A stretch of DNA of 64,000 bases. Source: Bryobacterales bacterium (GTDB lineage Bacteria > Acidobacteriota > Terriglobia > Bryobacterales > UBA6623). Location: assembly GCA_028819215.1 (NCBI GenBank), contig JAPPMG010000073.1:38880-102879 (forward strand), read 5' to 3'. Under the pieces are notes generated by a model that was given only the letters and a program-made list of their open reading frames with translations, searched no databases and was not told where the DNA came from. The position numbers and the translations under genes are program-made. Positions 46,058 to 55,833 of this stretch are shown one piece after another (the stretch's first letter is position 1; every line of letters begins with the position of its first letter).

Positions 46058-49000
46058 ATGAAACTGGAATCACTATGCATCGTCGGAGTGGCAGCCTTGC
46101 TTCTCTCGCTGCCGGTTGGCGCGCAGACGTCTTTCGGAACGATTCTCGGCGATGTCACAGACGAGAGCGGGGCAGTCGTACCCGGAGTGACGGTCACCGT
46201 CACCAACGAGGGCACGGGCAACTCCCGCATCGTCACGACCAGCGAAACCGGTGGTTTCGCAGTGCCGTCCCTTCCGGCGGCCGCCTACTCCGTCTCGGCC
46301 GAAATGCCGGGCTTCAGCCAGTCCCAGCAGACCGGTGTGCAACTCGCTGTGAACCAGACGCTGCGGGTCGACCTCATTTTGTCGATCGGCGAAGTCACCG
46401 AGGTCGTTGAGGTCAGCGCGGCAGCCTTGCAACTCCAGACCGACACGTCCACCGTCGCCTCGACCGTGGACAACGAGAAGGTTGTGGAACTGCCCCTGAA
46501 CGGCCGTAGCTTCACCCAGCTCACCATCCTCATGCCTGGAGCCGTGGCCGGCGCTGGCGCGCTAACGGCGTTCCAAACTTCCGGCACTGCCGTATCGATC
46601 AGCGGGCTCCGGAGCGAGGCCAACAACTACACACTCGACGGCGTGAACAACAACGAGAGCTTCTTCAAGACCTACGGCTTGCAGCCCTCGATCGATGCCA
46701 TCCAGGAATTCAAGATCCAGACCAACATCACCTCGGCGGAATTCGGAACGGCGGCAGGGGCGAACGTCAACATCGTCACAAAGTCGGGTACGAACGAGGT
46801 TCACGGCACGGTGTTCGAGTTCCTGCGCAACGACAACTTGGACGCTTCGGAATTCTTCGCGAACCGATCCGGGACACCGCAGCCTGAGTTTCGGCAGAAC
46901 CAGTTCGGCACCACGGTGGGTGGGCCCATCGCCAGAAACCGGACTTTCTTCTTCTTCATGTACGAAGGCCAGCGCAGGAGCCGGGAATCCACCTTGCTCA
47001 ACGTCGTTCCGACCCCGGAGATGTTCGGCGGCGACCTTTCCCTCGATACGCAGGGGAGGGCGGCGGCACCCTTCTTCGATCCATGGACGACCGCTGAGAA
47101 CGCGGATGGCAGCCTCTCGCGCCAGCCGATGCCGAACAACAGGATCCCTTCCAGTAGGATCAACCGGTCCACGAAGCAGCTCCAAGAGATCCTGTGGTCA
47201 GCTCCGAATTTGCCGGGCCAGCCCTTGAACTTGATCAACACCAGGGCCGCGCGGATTGACAACAATCAGTGGATGGGCAGGGTCGACCACCAGATCGGAA
47301 GCAACAACGTCCTGACCGGGCGCTTCAATTTCAGCAACTCGGTGAGCCCGCGGCCCACGGCACACCTCACGGTCGACAACCGGCTGGTCAACTCATTCAC
47401 CAACATCATGATCAGCGACACGCACACGCTGAGCCCCACGACAATCCTCGACCTGAAGGTCTCCTACCACCGGAACAACCTGCAGATCGCGGACAGCGCA
47501 CCGGGCGGCAAGGAGGCGATCGAGGCCTTCATAACGGGCAACGGAATTCAAGGCATCCCGGTGTTGAAGAGCGAAGCGGTACCCCTGTTCCCGCAATGGC
47601 GAATCGCGGGCTTTGCTAGTCCGAGCCAGACGGGCTTCCCGTTTCCAGACGACTCGTACAGCGCGTACGCGACGATCACGAAGATCGCGGGCGCTCACAG
47701 CATCAAGGCTGGATTCGAATTCAAGCACAACCGAAATCTCGACGACGGGTACTTCACGGGCAACATGACCTTCAACAAGGTGCCTACGGAAGACCCGCAG
47801 AACGCTGCCGCTACGGGGAACGCCGTGGCGTCGTACCTGCTCGGCCTGCCGACGGTTGCCCAGCGCAACATCGGCGAAGGCACGACCGCCATCATGCGGA
47901 AGGAAGACTACAGCTTCTTCTTCCAGGACGACTGGAGGGCCACGTCCGATCTCACGGTAAACCTAGGCCTTCGCTACGACAACAGCGAGTGGCCAAAGCA
48001 TCGGGACAACTTGCTGGCCTCGGTCGACCTCCTCACGGGCCAGTTCCTGTGGGACGGGGTGAACCCGATCACCGGGGAGGGGCCGAATGTGCGCCGCGGG
48101 ATCGTCGAGCCTGACAACAACAACTTCGCCCCACGTGCGGGCCTCGCGTATCGGCTCGGCGAAAAGACTACCGTGCGGTCCGGATTCGGCGTCTTCTACA
48201 TGACCAACTACCTGTGGGAGGCCCAGGGCGTCCGGGGCAACTGGCCGTTCGCGATCAGCGAGAACTTCTCGAACATCAACGACCGCGGGCCAGTGAGTCC
48301 GGTCGAGACGGCTTTCTCGCCGGATCTGGACGTGAAGATGGGTAGCACAGTGGCGCCCAGCGCCCAGCACATCGTGCCCCGAAACAACCGAACCAGCTAC
48401 ACCATGCAATGGAACTTCCACGTGCAGCGCCAGCTGGCGAAGGATCTGATGGTCGAGCTGGGCTACGTCGGCACTAGGGGCGTCAAGCTCTCCACGTTCT
48501 CAAACGTCAACACGGCCCCTGCGGGTCCGGGCGAGGTCCAGCCGCGCCGCCCCTTGCCACAGTACGGGCCAATGAGCGAAATGGGCAACCAAGCCGCCTC
48601 GATCTACCACGGGCTTCAGTTCAAGATCGAGAAGCGCTTTTCCGACGGGCTGTCATTCCGCGCCAACTACGCCTTCGGCAAGACGATCGATGTTCTGGGA
48701 GCGGGATTCTCGGCGAGCCAGACTGCCCAGAACCCGCGCGACATCCTCAGCGACCGGGCGCTTTCCGACCTTCACCGTGCGCAATCGTTCACGATGGACT
48801 ACGTGTGGCAGCTTCCGTTCGGGCGAAACAAGGCCTTCGGCTCGAGTTGGAACAAGGCTGCCGACTCCGTGCTGGGCGGCTGGCAGCTGACGGGTATCAT
48901 CACCTCCAGCAGCGGGCCGCCAGTCAACACCTCGGTTCCTCGGGATATCGCGAATATCGGCCCGCGCTCAGGGGCGCAACGGCCCAACTTGGTCGGTGAC

Positions 49001-49333
49001 CCCTATGGGGGCCTGAGCGGAGCGCCTGAAGAGTACTACAACTTGGCCGCATTCGCGGAGCCGGCACCCTACACGTTCGGCAATTTCGGGCGCAACGTCC
49101 TGATCGGGCCGGGTCTGTTCCAGCTCGATGCCGGCATATTCAAGAACTTCAGGCTGACGGAAAGGGTGGGACTGCAGTTCCGCTCCGAGTTGTTCAATGC
49201 ATTCAACAACGTGAACTTCGGGAAGCCCAATGCGAATTTCGACGCCGGTCCCGGGATTTTCGGCTCCATCGGTGGACTTGCGCCGCAACAATTCGCGCGG
49301 CAAGTCCAGTTCGGCCTGAAGATAATCTTCTAA
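46058..49333 (+). CDS. TonB-dependent receptor, Oar-like
   Basis: An outer membrane receptor of 1091 aa. The signal peptide is residues 1-21. A carboxypeptidase-regulatory-like domain follows (about 25-105: GTILGDVTDESGAVVPGVTV). The plug (about 125-235) contains VVELPLNGRSFTQLTILMPG and the VDGVNN-like LDGVNNNESF. The 22-strand barrel fills the rest and ends with the aromatic VQFGLKIIF. The family is much expanded in acidobacteria and imports or binds large substrates such as oligosaccharides or peptides. No SusD partner is present; the CRTAC1 proteins downstream may take that place (inference). GGAGG 5 nt before ATG 46058 is a strong Shine-Dalgarno. Confidence 0.93.
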   Translation: MKLESLCIVGVAALLLSLPVGAQTSFGTILGDVTDESGAVVPGVTVTVTNEGTGNSRIVTTSETGGFAVPSLPAAAYSVSAEMPGFSQSQQTGVQLAVNQTLRVDLILSIGEVTEVVEVSAAALQLQTDTSTVASTVDNEKVVELPLNGRSFTQLTILMPGAVAGAGALTAFQTSGTAVSISGLRSEANNYTLDGVNNNESFFKTYGLQPSIDAIQEFKIQTNITSAEFGTAAGANVNIVTKSGTNEVHGTVFEFLRNDNLDASEFFANRSGTPQPEFRQNQFGTTVGGPIARNRTFFFFMYEGQRRSRESTLLNVVPTPEMFGGDLSLDTQGRAAAPFFDPWTTAENADGSLSRQPMPNNRIPSSRINRSTKQLQEILWSAPNLPGQPLNLINTRAARIDNNQWMGRVDHQIGSNNVLTGRFNFSNSVSPRPTAHLTVDNRLVNSFTNIMISDTHTLSPTTILDLKVSYHRNNLQIADSAPGGKEAIEAFITGNGIQGIPVLKSEAVPLFPQWRIAGFASPSQTGFPFPDDSYSAYATITKIAGAHSIKAGFEFKHNRNLDDGYFTGNMTFNKVPTEDPQNAAATGNAVASYLLGLPTVAQRNIGEGTTAIMRKEDYSFFFQDDWRATSDLTVNLGLRYDNSEWPKHRDNLLASVDLLTGQFLWDGVNPITGEGPNVRRGIVEPDNNNFAPRAGLAYRLGEKTTVRSGFGVFYMTNYLWEAQGVRGNWPFAISENFSNINDRGPVSPVETAFSPDLDVKMGSTVAPSAQHIVPRNNRTSYTMQWNFHVQRQLAKDLMVELGYVGTRGVKLSTFSNVNTAPAGPGEVQPRRPLPQYGPMSEMGNQAASIYHGLQFKIEKRFSDGLSFRANYAFGKTIDVLGAGFSASQTAQNPRDILSDRALSDLHRAQSFTMDYVWQLPFGRNKAFGSSWNKAADSVLGGWQLTGIITSSSGPPVNTSVPRDIANIGPRSGAQRPNLVGDPYGGLSGAPEEYYNLAAFAEPAPYTFGNFGRNVLIGPGLFQLDAGIFKNFRLTERVGLQFRSELFNAFNNVNFGKPNANFDAGPGIFGSIGGLAPQQFARQVQFGLKIIF

Positions 49334-49388
49334 CGGCAGGGGCTTGCTCCGGGTTGGGACTGGTCCTAGCAGGGGGGCGCCGCGCCGG

Positions 49389-51200
49389 ATGGAAGAGTCG
49401 GTCGAAGCGCGTAGCGTCCAGCTTGGACTGCGGCGCGCAACCACCCGTGCCCGTCCCCGCCGGCTACGGCCCGGGTTCGATCCCGTTGCCCATCGCCGGT
49501 ACCTTGCGCGCGGCTACCGCCTACGGCCACTGGCATCGCTGCTCAGGGGCGCTCGAAGATCGGTCGTAATGATCGCTTTCGGCTGTGCGCTGGCCAGCGC
49601 GCAGCCCGCGGAGCTCCGCTTCGCTGACGTCACTGCCGAGTCCGGACTCGATGGGTTCGACGGCCTGCAGGGAAGCGAGACCAAGGAGCACATCATCGAA
49701 GTCATGGGCGGTGGCGTCGCCTTTCTTGACTACGATGCCGATGGATTCCTCGACATTCTGCTCGTCCGCGGATCGACGATCGAACAATTCGAGCAGGGGG
49801 GAGACTTGATGTGCTTCCTGTACCGGGGCAACGGGCAAGGGGAGTTCGCGAACGTAACGCTTGAAGCCGGACTCACGGTTCGAGGATGGGGGCAGGGCGT
49901 TGCTGTTGGGGACTTCGACGGTGACGGAAGAATCGATTTCTTCCTCACCGGATACGGCAGCAACGCGCTCTACCGGAACCTGGGGGAAGGAAGATTCGAG
50001 GAAGTCGGCCGCAGTGCCGGGATCGCAGAGTCGCTCTGGAGCCTAGGTGCCTCGTTCGCAGATTTCGATCGCGACGGGGATCTGGATCTCTATGTCAGCA
50101 ACTACCTGGCCTACCCGCTGAACCGACTGCCGAAGCGAGACGCGAACTGCAACTACCGAGGATTTGATGTATTCTGCGGCCCCAGAGGCTTGACGGGCTT
50201 GCGCGATTCGCTCTACCTCAACGACGGAAACGGGCGGTTCAAAGACGTGGGCGCCGAACGTTCGATCGACGAAGAGAGGCTCTACGGACTCGGGGTGCTG
50301 GTCTCGGACTACAACAATGACTCGTGGCCGGATATCTTCGTGGCGAACGACCTCACCTCGAATCTCTTCTACCAGAACAACGGGGACGGCACGTTCGAGG
50401 AACTCGCGGTGCTGACCGGAACGGCTTTCTCGCAAGACGGTGTCGAGGAGGGCTCGATGGGCGTGGATGCCGCGGACATCGACCGGGACGGCTGGCTGGA
50501 TCTGTACTACACGAATTCGTCCTACGAGAGCAACTCCATGCTGGTGAACAACGGGGACGGCAGCTTCACCAACCTGACCTATGCGTCAGGACACGGCCAG
50601 AGCACGCATCTTTTCGTCGGCTGGGGAGTGGCGTTCGGCGACCTGGATAACGATTCCAGGGAAGACCTGTTCGTCGTGAACGGGCATCTCTATCCGGAGG
50701 CAGACCGGTTCGAGATGGGTCTCAAGTACGAGCAGCGCTGGCTCGTCTTCATGAACCAAGGGGACGGGCAGTTCGCCGAACGAGCCGAGGAGCTGGGTCT
50801 CTCTGAGCGATACAAGAGCCGAGGGCTTGCGCTCGGAGACTACGACAACGACGGAGACCTGGATGTCGTTGTAAACAATCTCGACGGCCCTCCGACGCTT
50901 CTGCGCAACGACGGCGGCAATCGCAAACCTTGGCTTGTTGTCGATGTTCGCGGCTCCGCCAGCGACCGATCCTCGATCGGGGCGCGGCTGACGGCGACCT
51001 CAAGAGGTGGAACGCAACTGCGCGAAGTCCGTTCCTCTGCGAGCTATCTCTCGGCCAACGACCTGCGGCAGCATTTCGGGTTCGGTACCAACGATACGGT
51101 CGAGCGACTCACGATCCGATGGCCGTCGGGCCGAACGCTCGCGATCGAAGATGTTGCCCTGAACCAGGTGCTGATCGTCGAGGAGCCTGCGGTCGAGTGA
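49389..51200 (+). CDS. CRTAC1-type protein: FG-GAP/VCBS repeats plus ASPIC/UnbV
   Basis: A secreted protein of 603 aa from ATG 49389. The mature part begins near AQPAELRFADVTAESGL; ATG 49569 is an alternative start but leaves a signal of only about 12 residues. FG-GAP/VCBS repeats of a beta-propeller run through the chain, with Ca-binding DxDxDG-like loops (FLDYDADGFLDIL, VGDFDGDGRIDFF, FADFDRDGDLDLY, ALGDYDNDGDLDV). The C-terminal ASPIC/UnbV domain (about 500-600) has SSASYLSANDLRQHFGFG and LTIRWPSG. The function is not established; such proteins often accompany TonB receptors and TPR proteins. It follows the TonB gene by 55 nt. Confidence 0.9.
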   Translation: MEESVEARSVQLGLRRATTRARPRRLRPGFDPVAHRRYLARGYRLRPLASLLRGARRSVVMIAFGCALASAQPAELRFADVTAESGLDGFDGLQGSETKEHIIEVMGGGVAFLDYDADGFLDILLVRGSTIEQFEQGGDLMCFLYRGNGQGEFANVTLEAGLTVRGWGQGVAVGDFDGDGRIDFFLTGYGSNALYRNLGEGRFEEVGRSAGIAESLWSLGASFADFDRDGDLDLYVSNYLAYPLNRLPKRDANCNYRGFDVFCGPRGLTGLRDSLYLNDGNGRFKDVGAERSIDEERLYGLGVLVSDYNNDSWPDIFVANDLTSNLFYQNNGDGTFEELAVLTGTAFSQDGVEEGSMGVDAADIDRDGWLDLYYTNSSYESNSMLVNNGDGSFTNLTYASGHGQSTHLFVGWGVAFGDLDNDSREDLFVVNGHLYPEADRFEMGLKYEQRWLVFMNQGDGQFAERAEELGLSERYKSRGLALGDYDNDGDLDVVVNNLDGPPTLLRNDGGNRKPWLVVDVRGSASDRSSIGARLTATSRGGTQLREVRSSASYLSANDLRQHFGFGTNDTVERLTIRWPSGRTLAIEDVALNQVLIVEEPAVE

Positions 51201-51320
51201 CATGCGAGCCAAGCTGCGGGCTGCAGCGAGCTGTCCCAATGGCAGCGAAGAGTTGCAAAGTGCCGCGGGACCAGTCACCGTCGGTGCACTCGAATCGCGC
51301 AAGGGAATAGGAATCCACAG

Positions 51321-52964
51321 ATGCACCCGGGCCGATTCCTGCTGATTGCTGCTTTGGCGGCACTCCCTGCCGCGGCCGCCGATGCGCAGTTTCGAGATGT
51401 CTCGTCCAAGAGCGGCCTGGAATTCAAGTTGGTCTCGGGCTCCGCCCAGAAGCCCTACATCCTGGAGTCGATGGCAGGCGGAGTCGGTTTCGTCGACTAC
51501 GACGATGATGGTTGGATTGACATCTATCTTGTCAATGGAGGGACGCTGGATGCGCTGGGCCAGGAAGCGCCCCGCCCTTCCGATCGCCTGTACAGGAACA
51601 ACCGGGACGGAACATTCGACGACGTCACTTCGGAGGCTGGGCTTGGGGATTCGAGCTGGGGCATGGGTATCGCGGTCGCGGACGTGGACAACAACGGGTA
51701 CGACGACATCTATGTCACCAACTACGGTCCGAACCACCTGTATTTGAATCTCGGAAATGGCACGTTCCGGAACGCCGCGCTCTCTGAGATCGAAGGATCT
51801 GCGTGGAGTTCGTCCGCTTCATTCGGCGACTATGACTTGGACGGCGACCTCGACCTGTACGTCGCCAACTACCTGGAGTTCGATCCTGACGACCTCCCGG
51901 ACGACAGCCAGCTGTGTCGCTACCGCGGCATTCGCGTGCAGTGCGGACCACGGGGCATGATCCCGACTGCGGACAGGCTCTACGAGAATCTGGGAGCCGG
52001 GCGCTTCCGTGACGCGACGTCCGAGTCCGGTGTTGGATCCGTGCCTGCGTCGTACGGCCTGGGGGTTGTCTGGACGGACTACGACGACGACGGTGACCCG
52101 GATGTTTACATCGCCAACGACTCGACTCCGAACTATCTCTTCCGGAACAACGGCGATGGATCCTTTGTCGAGATCGCCCTGCTGGCCGGCATCGCACTGA
52201 GCGCTGACGGCAAGGAGCAGGCTGGAATGGGCATCGACTTCGGCGATTTCGACAATGACAACCGAATGGACCTGATCGTCACCAACTTCTCCGACGATTA
52301 CAACACCCTGTACCGCAACGTCGGCCATGGCATGTTCCGCGACGTTTCGTCCCGGGTGGGCATGGGGGAACCGACGTGGGCCAAGCTGAGCTGGGGAGTA
52401 GGGTTTGTGGACTTCGACCTCGACGGGCTCGTAGACGTGGTCATTGCTGACGGGCACGTTTACCCGGAAGTGGACCGGCACGATTTCGGAATCCGCTACC
52501 GTCAGCCGAACTCGGCCTTTCGAAACCTCGGGGACGGCACATTCGAGGAAATGGCGTTGCCCGACGGCCCAGCGGGGCCGCAGGCCAGCCGCGGCCTCGC
52601 TGCCGGTGACTATGACAATGACGGCCGAATCGACCTGCTGATCGCGAATCTCGACACCAAGCCAACGCTGCTCCGGGGCACTGCTCGTAAGGGGCACTGG
52701 TTGCAGTTCGACCTGAGGGGGACAAGATCCAACCGATCAGCGATCGGAACACGGGTGATAGTCGAAGTTGGCGATCTGCGACAGGTACGAGAGGTGCGAA
52801 GCGGAGGCAGCTACCAGTCGCAGAATGATCAACGGCTTCATTTTGGTCTTGGCAACCAAGAAAAGGCCGATCTAGTCACAGTCCGGTGGCCGAGCGGGAT
52901 GACGCAACAGCTGGAGGCGGTGGAGGCTGATCAAATTCTGCGGATCGATGAGCCAAAGCCGTAG
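51321..52964 (+). CDS. CRTAC1-type protein, paralogue of the preceding gene
   Basis: A protein of 547 aa with a clear signal peptide (MHPGRFLLIAALAALPAAAADA). The build is that of its neighbour: FG-GAP/VCBS propeller repeats with DxDxDG loops (FVDYDDDGWIDIY, VADVDNNGYDDIY, FGDYDLDGDLDLY, WTDYDDDGDPDVY, FGDFDNDNRMDLI, AGDYDNDGRIDLL), then ASPIC/UnbV with SGGSYQSQNDQRLHFGLG and VTVRWPSG. A shared CxYRGxxVxCGPRG segment (residues about 195-210 here) is in both paralogues and looks like a fixed loop with a disulfide. It follows the first CRTAC1 gene by 120 nt, on the same strand. It probably arose by tandem duplication. Confidence 0.92.
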   Translation: MHPGRFLLIAALAALPAAAADAQFRDVSSKSGLEFKLVSGSAQKPYILESMAGGVGFVDYDDDGWIDIYLVNGGTLDALGQEAPRPSDRLYRNNRDGTFDDVTSEAGLGDSSWGMGIAVADVDNNGYDDIYVTNYGPNHLYLNLGNGTFRNAALSEIEGSAWSSSASFGDYDLDGDLDLYVANYLEFDPDDLPDDSQLCRYRGIRVQCGPRGMIPTADRLYENLGAGRFRDATSESGVGSVPASYGLGVVWTDYDDDGDPDVYIANDSTPNYLFRNNGDGSFVEIALLAGIALSADGKEQAGMGIDFGDFDNDNRMDLIVTNFSDDYNTLYRNVGHGMFRDVSSRVGMGEPTWAKLSWGVGFVDFDLDGLVDVVIADGHVYPEVDRHDFGIRYRQPNSAFRNLGDGTFEEMALPDGPAGPQASRGLAAGDYDNDGRIDLLIANLDTKPTLLRGTARKGHWLQFDLRGTRSNRSAIGTRVIVEVGDLRQVREVRSGGSYQSQNDQRLHFGLGNQEKADLVTVRWPSGMTQQLEAVEADQILRIDEPKP

Positions 52965-52984
52965 GGCCAGAAATCGGCCGCACT

Positions 52985-54727
52985 CTATGGGTCCGCCTGC
53001 CTCAGATCCTCCGACACACTCCGCACATCTTGTTGAACCTTGAGGAGTCGTTGCCGGCTGAGTTCCTGGTAGGCCTCAAACTCCCTCTGGGCATCCTCCA
53101 TGCGCCCGAGGCCGCGGTAGGCGTTCCCAAGCAGGTAATGCACGCGGTCGTTCTCCGGATCGAGCCGGGCACACTCTTCCAGCGCTTCGGCCGCCGGGCC
53201 ATGCTGCTCGTCCTCAAGGTAGGCCCGCCCCAAGTCAAAGTGCGCCTCGGTCAAGGCCGGATTCGTTGCAACCGCTTGCCGCAGGTGCGGGAGTGCCTCC
53301 TTGGGCTGACCCCGGTCAAGCAGCAGACTTCCGAGCCGGTACCGGGCGCGCACGTGGTGCGGATTGCGTTCCAGTTCCCCCTCGAGCCAGGTCTGCGCCT
53401 CCTCGAAGCTGCCCATCTTCCAATAGGCCGAGCCAATCGCATAGCGCAATCCGGGAACGTCAGGCGCCTTTTCTAGCGCCCTGCGGAAGGCGTCGACGGC
53501 CTTTCCGTACTCGGTCCTTTCCTCGTGAAGCTCGCCGGCAAGCTGATCGACCCTGTACGAATCGGGTGCCGCCGCGGTCAAGCGGTCGACTGTCGCCGCG
53601 GCAAGGCCTTTGTAGGCGCGCCCGAGCCAGTACATCGCTTCGGTGTCGGCGGGCTCCATCGCGACAATCCGCCTTGCTTCGGTCGATGCGTCCTGATAGC
53701 GCCGCTCCGCGAAGCTCGAGCGGACTGCGGACAACGGACCGAGTGTCCGGGTGTTGTTCAAAGCGAGATCGACCGGGCCTGGTTCCAGGATGTCGAGTGT
53801 TCCGGCCAAGTCAGGCCTGATCGCGAGGGCCCTCCGGTATTCTGCCCTCGCTCTTGGAACGTCGTCTTCCGATGCCAGCCGTTCCGCCTGTAGCAAGTAC
53901 ACGAAGGGCGAATCAGGGTCTTGGTCTCCAATCGACTGGAAGAGTTGCGAAGCGCGGCTGTCGTAGACCTTGGCGAGGTGAAACAGCGCCTCGGCCTCAC
54001 CAGCATTCGCGGCGGTCACCTGGACTAAGTGGTCGATCGCTTCCTCATAGCGTTGAAGGGCTGCGTGGCCCAAGCCGAGCCAGCGCCTAGTCTCGATTAT
54101 CTGCGGGTTCAATGCGAGGCTCTTCTCCAGCACCGGCACGGCGAGGTCGAACTGGTGTGTCTGGTAGTAGTCCATTCCCAAGAACAGGAACGCTCCCCAT
54201 AGCTGGTCGTCCAGCCGGACGGCTTGCTGTAAGTGCTCGATCGCTTGCGGGAATCGCTTGGCAAGGTGATAGGTCACTCCAAGGCTCTGGTGGATGAGCG
54301 CCCACCCCGGCCGAAGCTCAAGGATCGCCTTGTACTCTTCCGCTGCCGCTAGGTAGTCCTGGCCAGACTCAGCCCTCTTGGCAGCCTCAAGATGCGCACT
54401 GACGCGCACCTCTGTCTCGTCACTTCGGGTGCCTTGGGGCTTCGCTAGGTCGGCGGCCGCGAGTCCGCACACAATTAGGGCGGCCGCTGCGAAACACTCA
54501 CCTCCATAACTTGGAAACCGCCTCGTTCCGCGATGGCTTGGGGCTTCGTGGCGTGCAATCCAAGGCGTATCAGCGGCAGATCCCGGTTGTTGCAGGCTGA
54601 TACGCAAGCACCTGACTGCACCCAAAGCCACTGGACTATCGTTTGCTGATCTCGCGCCCGGAGCAAGCGCTGCTAAAGTCAACGCTACGCCTCGAACACA
54701 TGACTCTCTATAGTCCACCATAAACAT
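52985..54727 (-). CDS. Secreted TPR protein beside an IS remnant
   Basis: A protein of 580 aa from ATG 54727; GTG 54631 is another possible start. A hydrophobic segment, CFAAAALIVCGLAAADLA (about 78-95), is the likely signal, far from the N-terminus in this frame. TPR units follow: ALIHQSLGVTYHLAKRFPQA, TEAMYWLGRAYKGLAAAT, RARYRLGSLLLDRGQPKEAL, EAHFDLGRAYLEDEQHGPAA and RVHYLLGNAYRGLGRMEDAQ. The N-terminal 75 residues look unlike protein sequence. An IS630 remnant ends only a few bases upstream, so the natural start or promoter may have been changed by that insertion. It is convergent with the second CRTAC1 gene. Confidence 0.84.
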   Translation of the reverse strand: MFMVDYRESCVRGVALTLAALAPGARSANDSPVALGAVRCLRISLQQPGSAADTPWIARHEAPSHRGTRRFPSYGGECFAAAALIVCGLAAADLAKPQGTRSDETEVRVSAHLEAAKRAESGQDYLAAAEEYKAILELRPGWALIHQSLGVTYHLAKRFPQAIEHLQQAVRLDDQLWGAFLFLGMDYYQTHQFDLAVPVLEKSLALNPQIIETRRWLGLGHAALQRYEEAIDHLVQVTAANAGEAEALFHLAKVYDSRASQLFQSIGDQDPDSPFVYLLQAERLASEDDVPRARAEYRRALAIRPDLAGTLDILEPGPVDLALNNTRTLGPLSAVRSSFAERRYQDASTEARRIVAMEPADTEAMYWLGRAYKGLAAATVDRLTAAAPDSYRVDQLAGELHEERTEYGKAVDAFRRALEKAPDVPGLRYAIGSAYWKMGSFEEAQTWLEGELERNPHHVRARYRLGSLLLDRGQPKEALPHLRQAVATNPALTEAHFDLGRAYLEDEQHGPAAEALEECARLDPENDRVHYLLGNAYRGLGRMEDAQREFEAYQELSRQRLLKVQQDVRSVSEDLRQADP

Positions 54728-54730
54728 CGC

Positions 54731-54970
54731 CTAGTGTTGTGTCCTGGAAATAGATGAGCAGAGCCTTTCGTTTTTGGTGCGAATCGATTCGGCTATTGCG
54801 ACCCAGGCGAAGGGGCTGACCTCTGTGTTGTACTGATTCGCTAAGGCATTGTTCCTTCGGGTCAGCTCCTTGACGGAGGAGATCGACCCGCGACAGATGG
54901 CCTCCTGCGTGAACAGCCCGAACCACCGCTCGACCTGATTGATCCAAGAAGCGCAGGGGTTATGCATGTG
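54731..54970 (-). mobile_element. IS630-family transposase, 3' remnant
   Basis: The last about 80 residues of an IS630 (DDE) transposase: ASWINQVERWFGLFTQEAIC, then RGSISSVKELTRRNNALANQ, FAWVAIAESI and a CSSISRTQH end typical of this family. The final conserved Glu of the DDE triad is in the NQVE motif. The 5' two-thirds are absent; upstream sequence in the frame (to 55024) does not continue the family. The element is dead and its outer end abuts the TPR gene start at 54727. Confidence 0.85.
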
Positions 54971-55112
54971 GCGCAGGAAGGCCAAAGTGAAGAACGCAAC
55001 GGGTTTCGTCGTCAGAATCGCCACTTACCGAGGATACGGACCAGGGGACGGTCGCTGTGTCCGCGACCGTCGCCGCCGACTGCCGATTCCGGTTCCTGAC
55101 TACAGTCTGGTC

Positions 55113-55451
55113 ATGGCGAGATTGACCCTAGCACTTGCCTGGTCGTGTGTAGCACTGGCCGCCGACCCGCTGGGATCGATCTTCGACCCCGCCGAATTGC
55201 GCGACGGTGCAAGTCTCGATCTCGAGGTCTTGCGGCGCTCCGCTCGTAGCATCCCGTCAGCTCCCGGGAGGTCGGTCGAGCGGGTCGAGCTCGAGTTCAC
55301 GAGCTTCGAGTGGCAGGGGTAGATCTGGCGGCATCGAGCGACTGTCTTGATTCCCGACCGAGTTCCGGACGCATACCGCGGCGCCGCGGCAGTCTTCTCC
55401 GAGGTTCGCCCATTCGACCAGTCTCCAAGCAGAGTGCCCGGATGGGAGTGA
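55113..55451 (+). pseudogene. Broken secreted protein, N-terminal fragment
   Basis: ATG 55113 opens a signal peptide (MARLTLALAWSCVALAADP) and a secreted N-terminus ending ELEFTSFEWQG at a TAG (55320-55322). The same frame continues past the stop with plausible protein, IWRHRATVLIPDRVPDAYRG then AAAVFSEVRPFDQ, to a TGA at 55449-55451. Further pieces (55495-55695, ending ELIPYRHYER) look like later parts in other frames. The TAG in frame and later shifts mark a decayed gene. It resembles PhoPQ-activated (PqaA-like) hydrolases in outline only; the family is not certain. Confidence 0.5.
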
Positions 55452-55833
55452 CGACGCTAACGATCAGCTCAGGCAATCCCGGACCGCACTACGGTTGGGC
55501 GCGCGAGGCCGACCTGATGGGCCAGGGCCGGAGCCGCAAGTCGAGTTGCCGCACAGGCACATTAGTCCAGGCCGGCAGGCGATTCAGGAAAGCAAGTATT
55601 CCGACAAGGCCGATTGGGACAAGCAACAGCGCTTTCGACGGTACATACGTGAGCACCAGATCGAGTTGATTCCCTACAGGCACTACGAGCGGTAGCGCCA
55701 GCAGCAGCGACCGGACTGCAGCGCGGACTCCGGGTGGAACGCCGGGCCCGCTGCTGATTGCCGTGTGGAATCCCGGGTATGTCAATCTGCCGCACAAGGC
55801 AGTGCGCCGGCTCTTGCGAGCACCCCGGAAATT

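Noticed and set aside
49371..49510. A tRNA-like stretch with a T-loop-like GGGTTCGATCCC and a D-loop-like GAGTCGGTCGAAGC
   Set aside because: The T-stem has only two pairs, and the anticodon loop would lack U33. The stretch does not fold as a tRNA.
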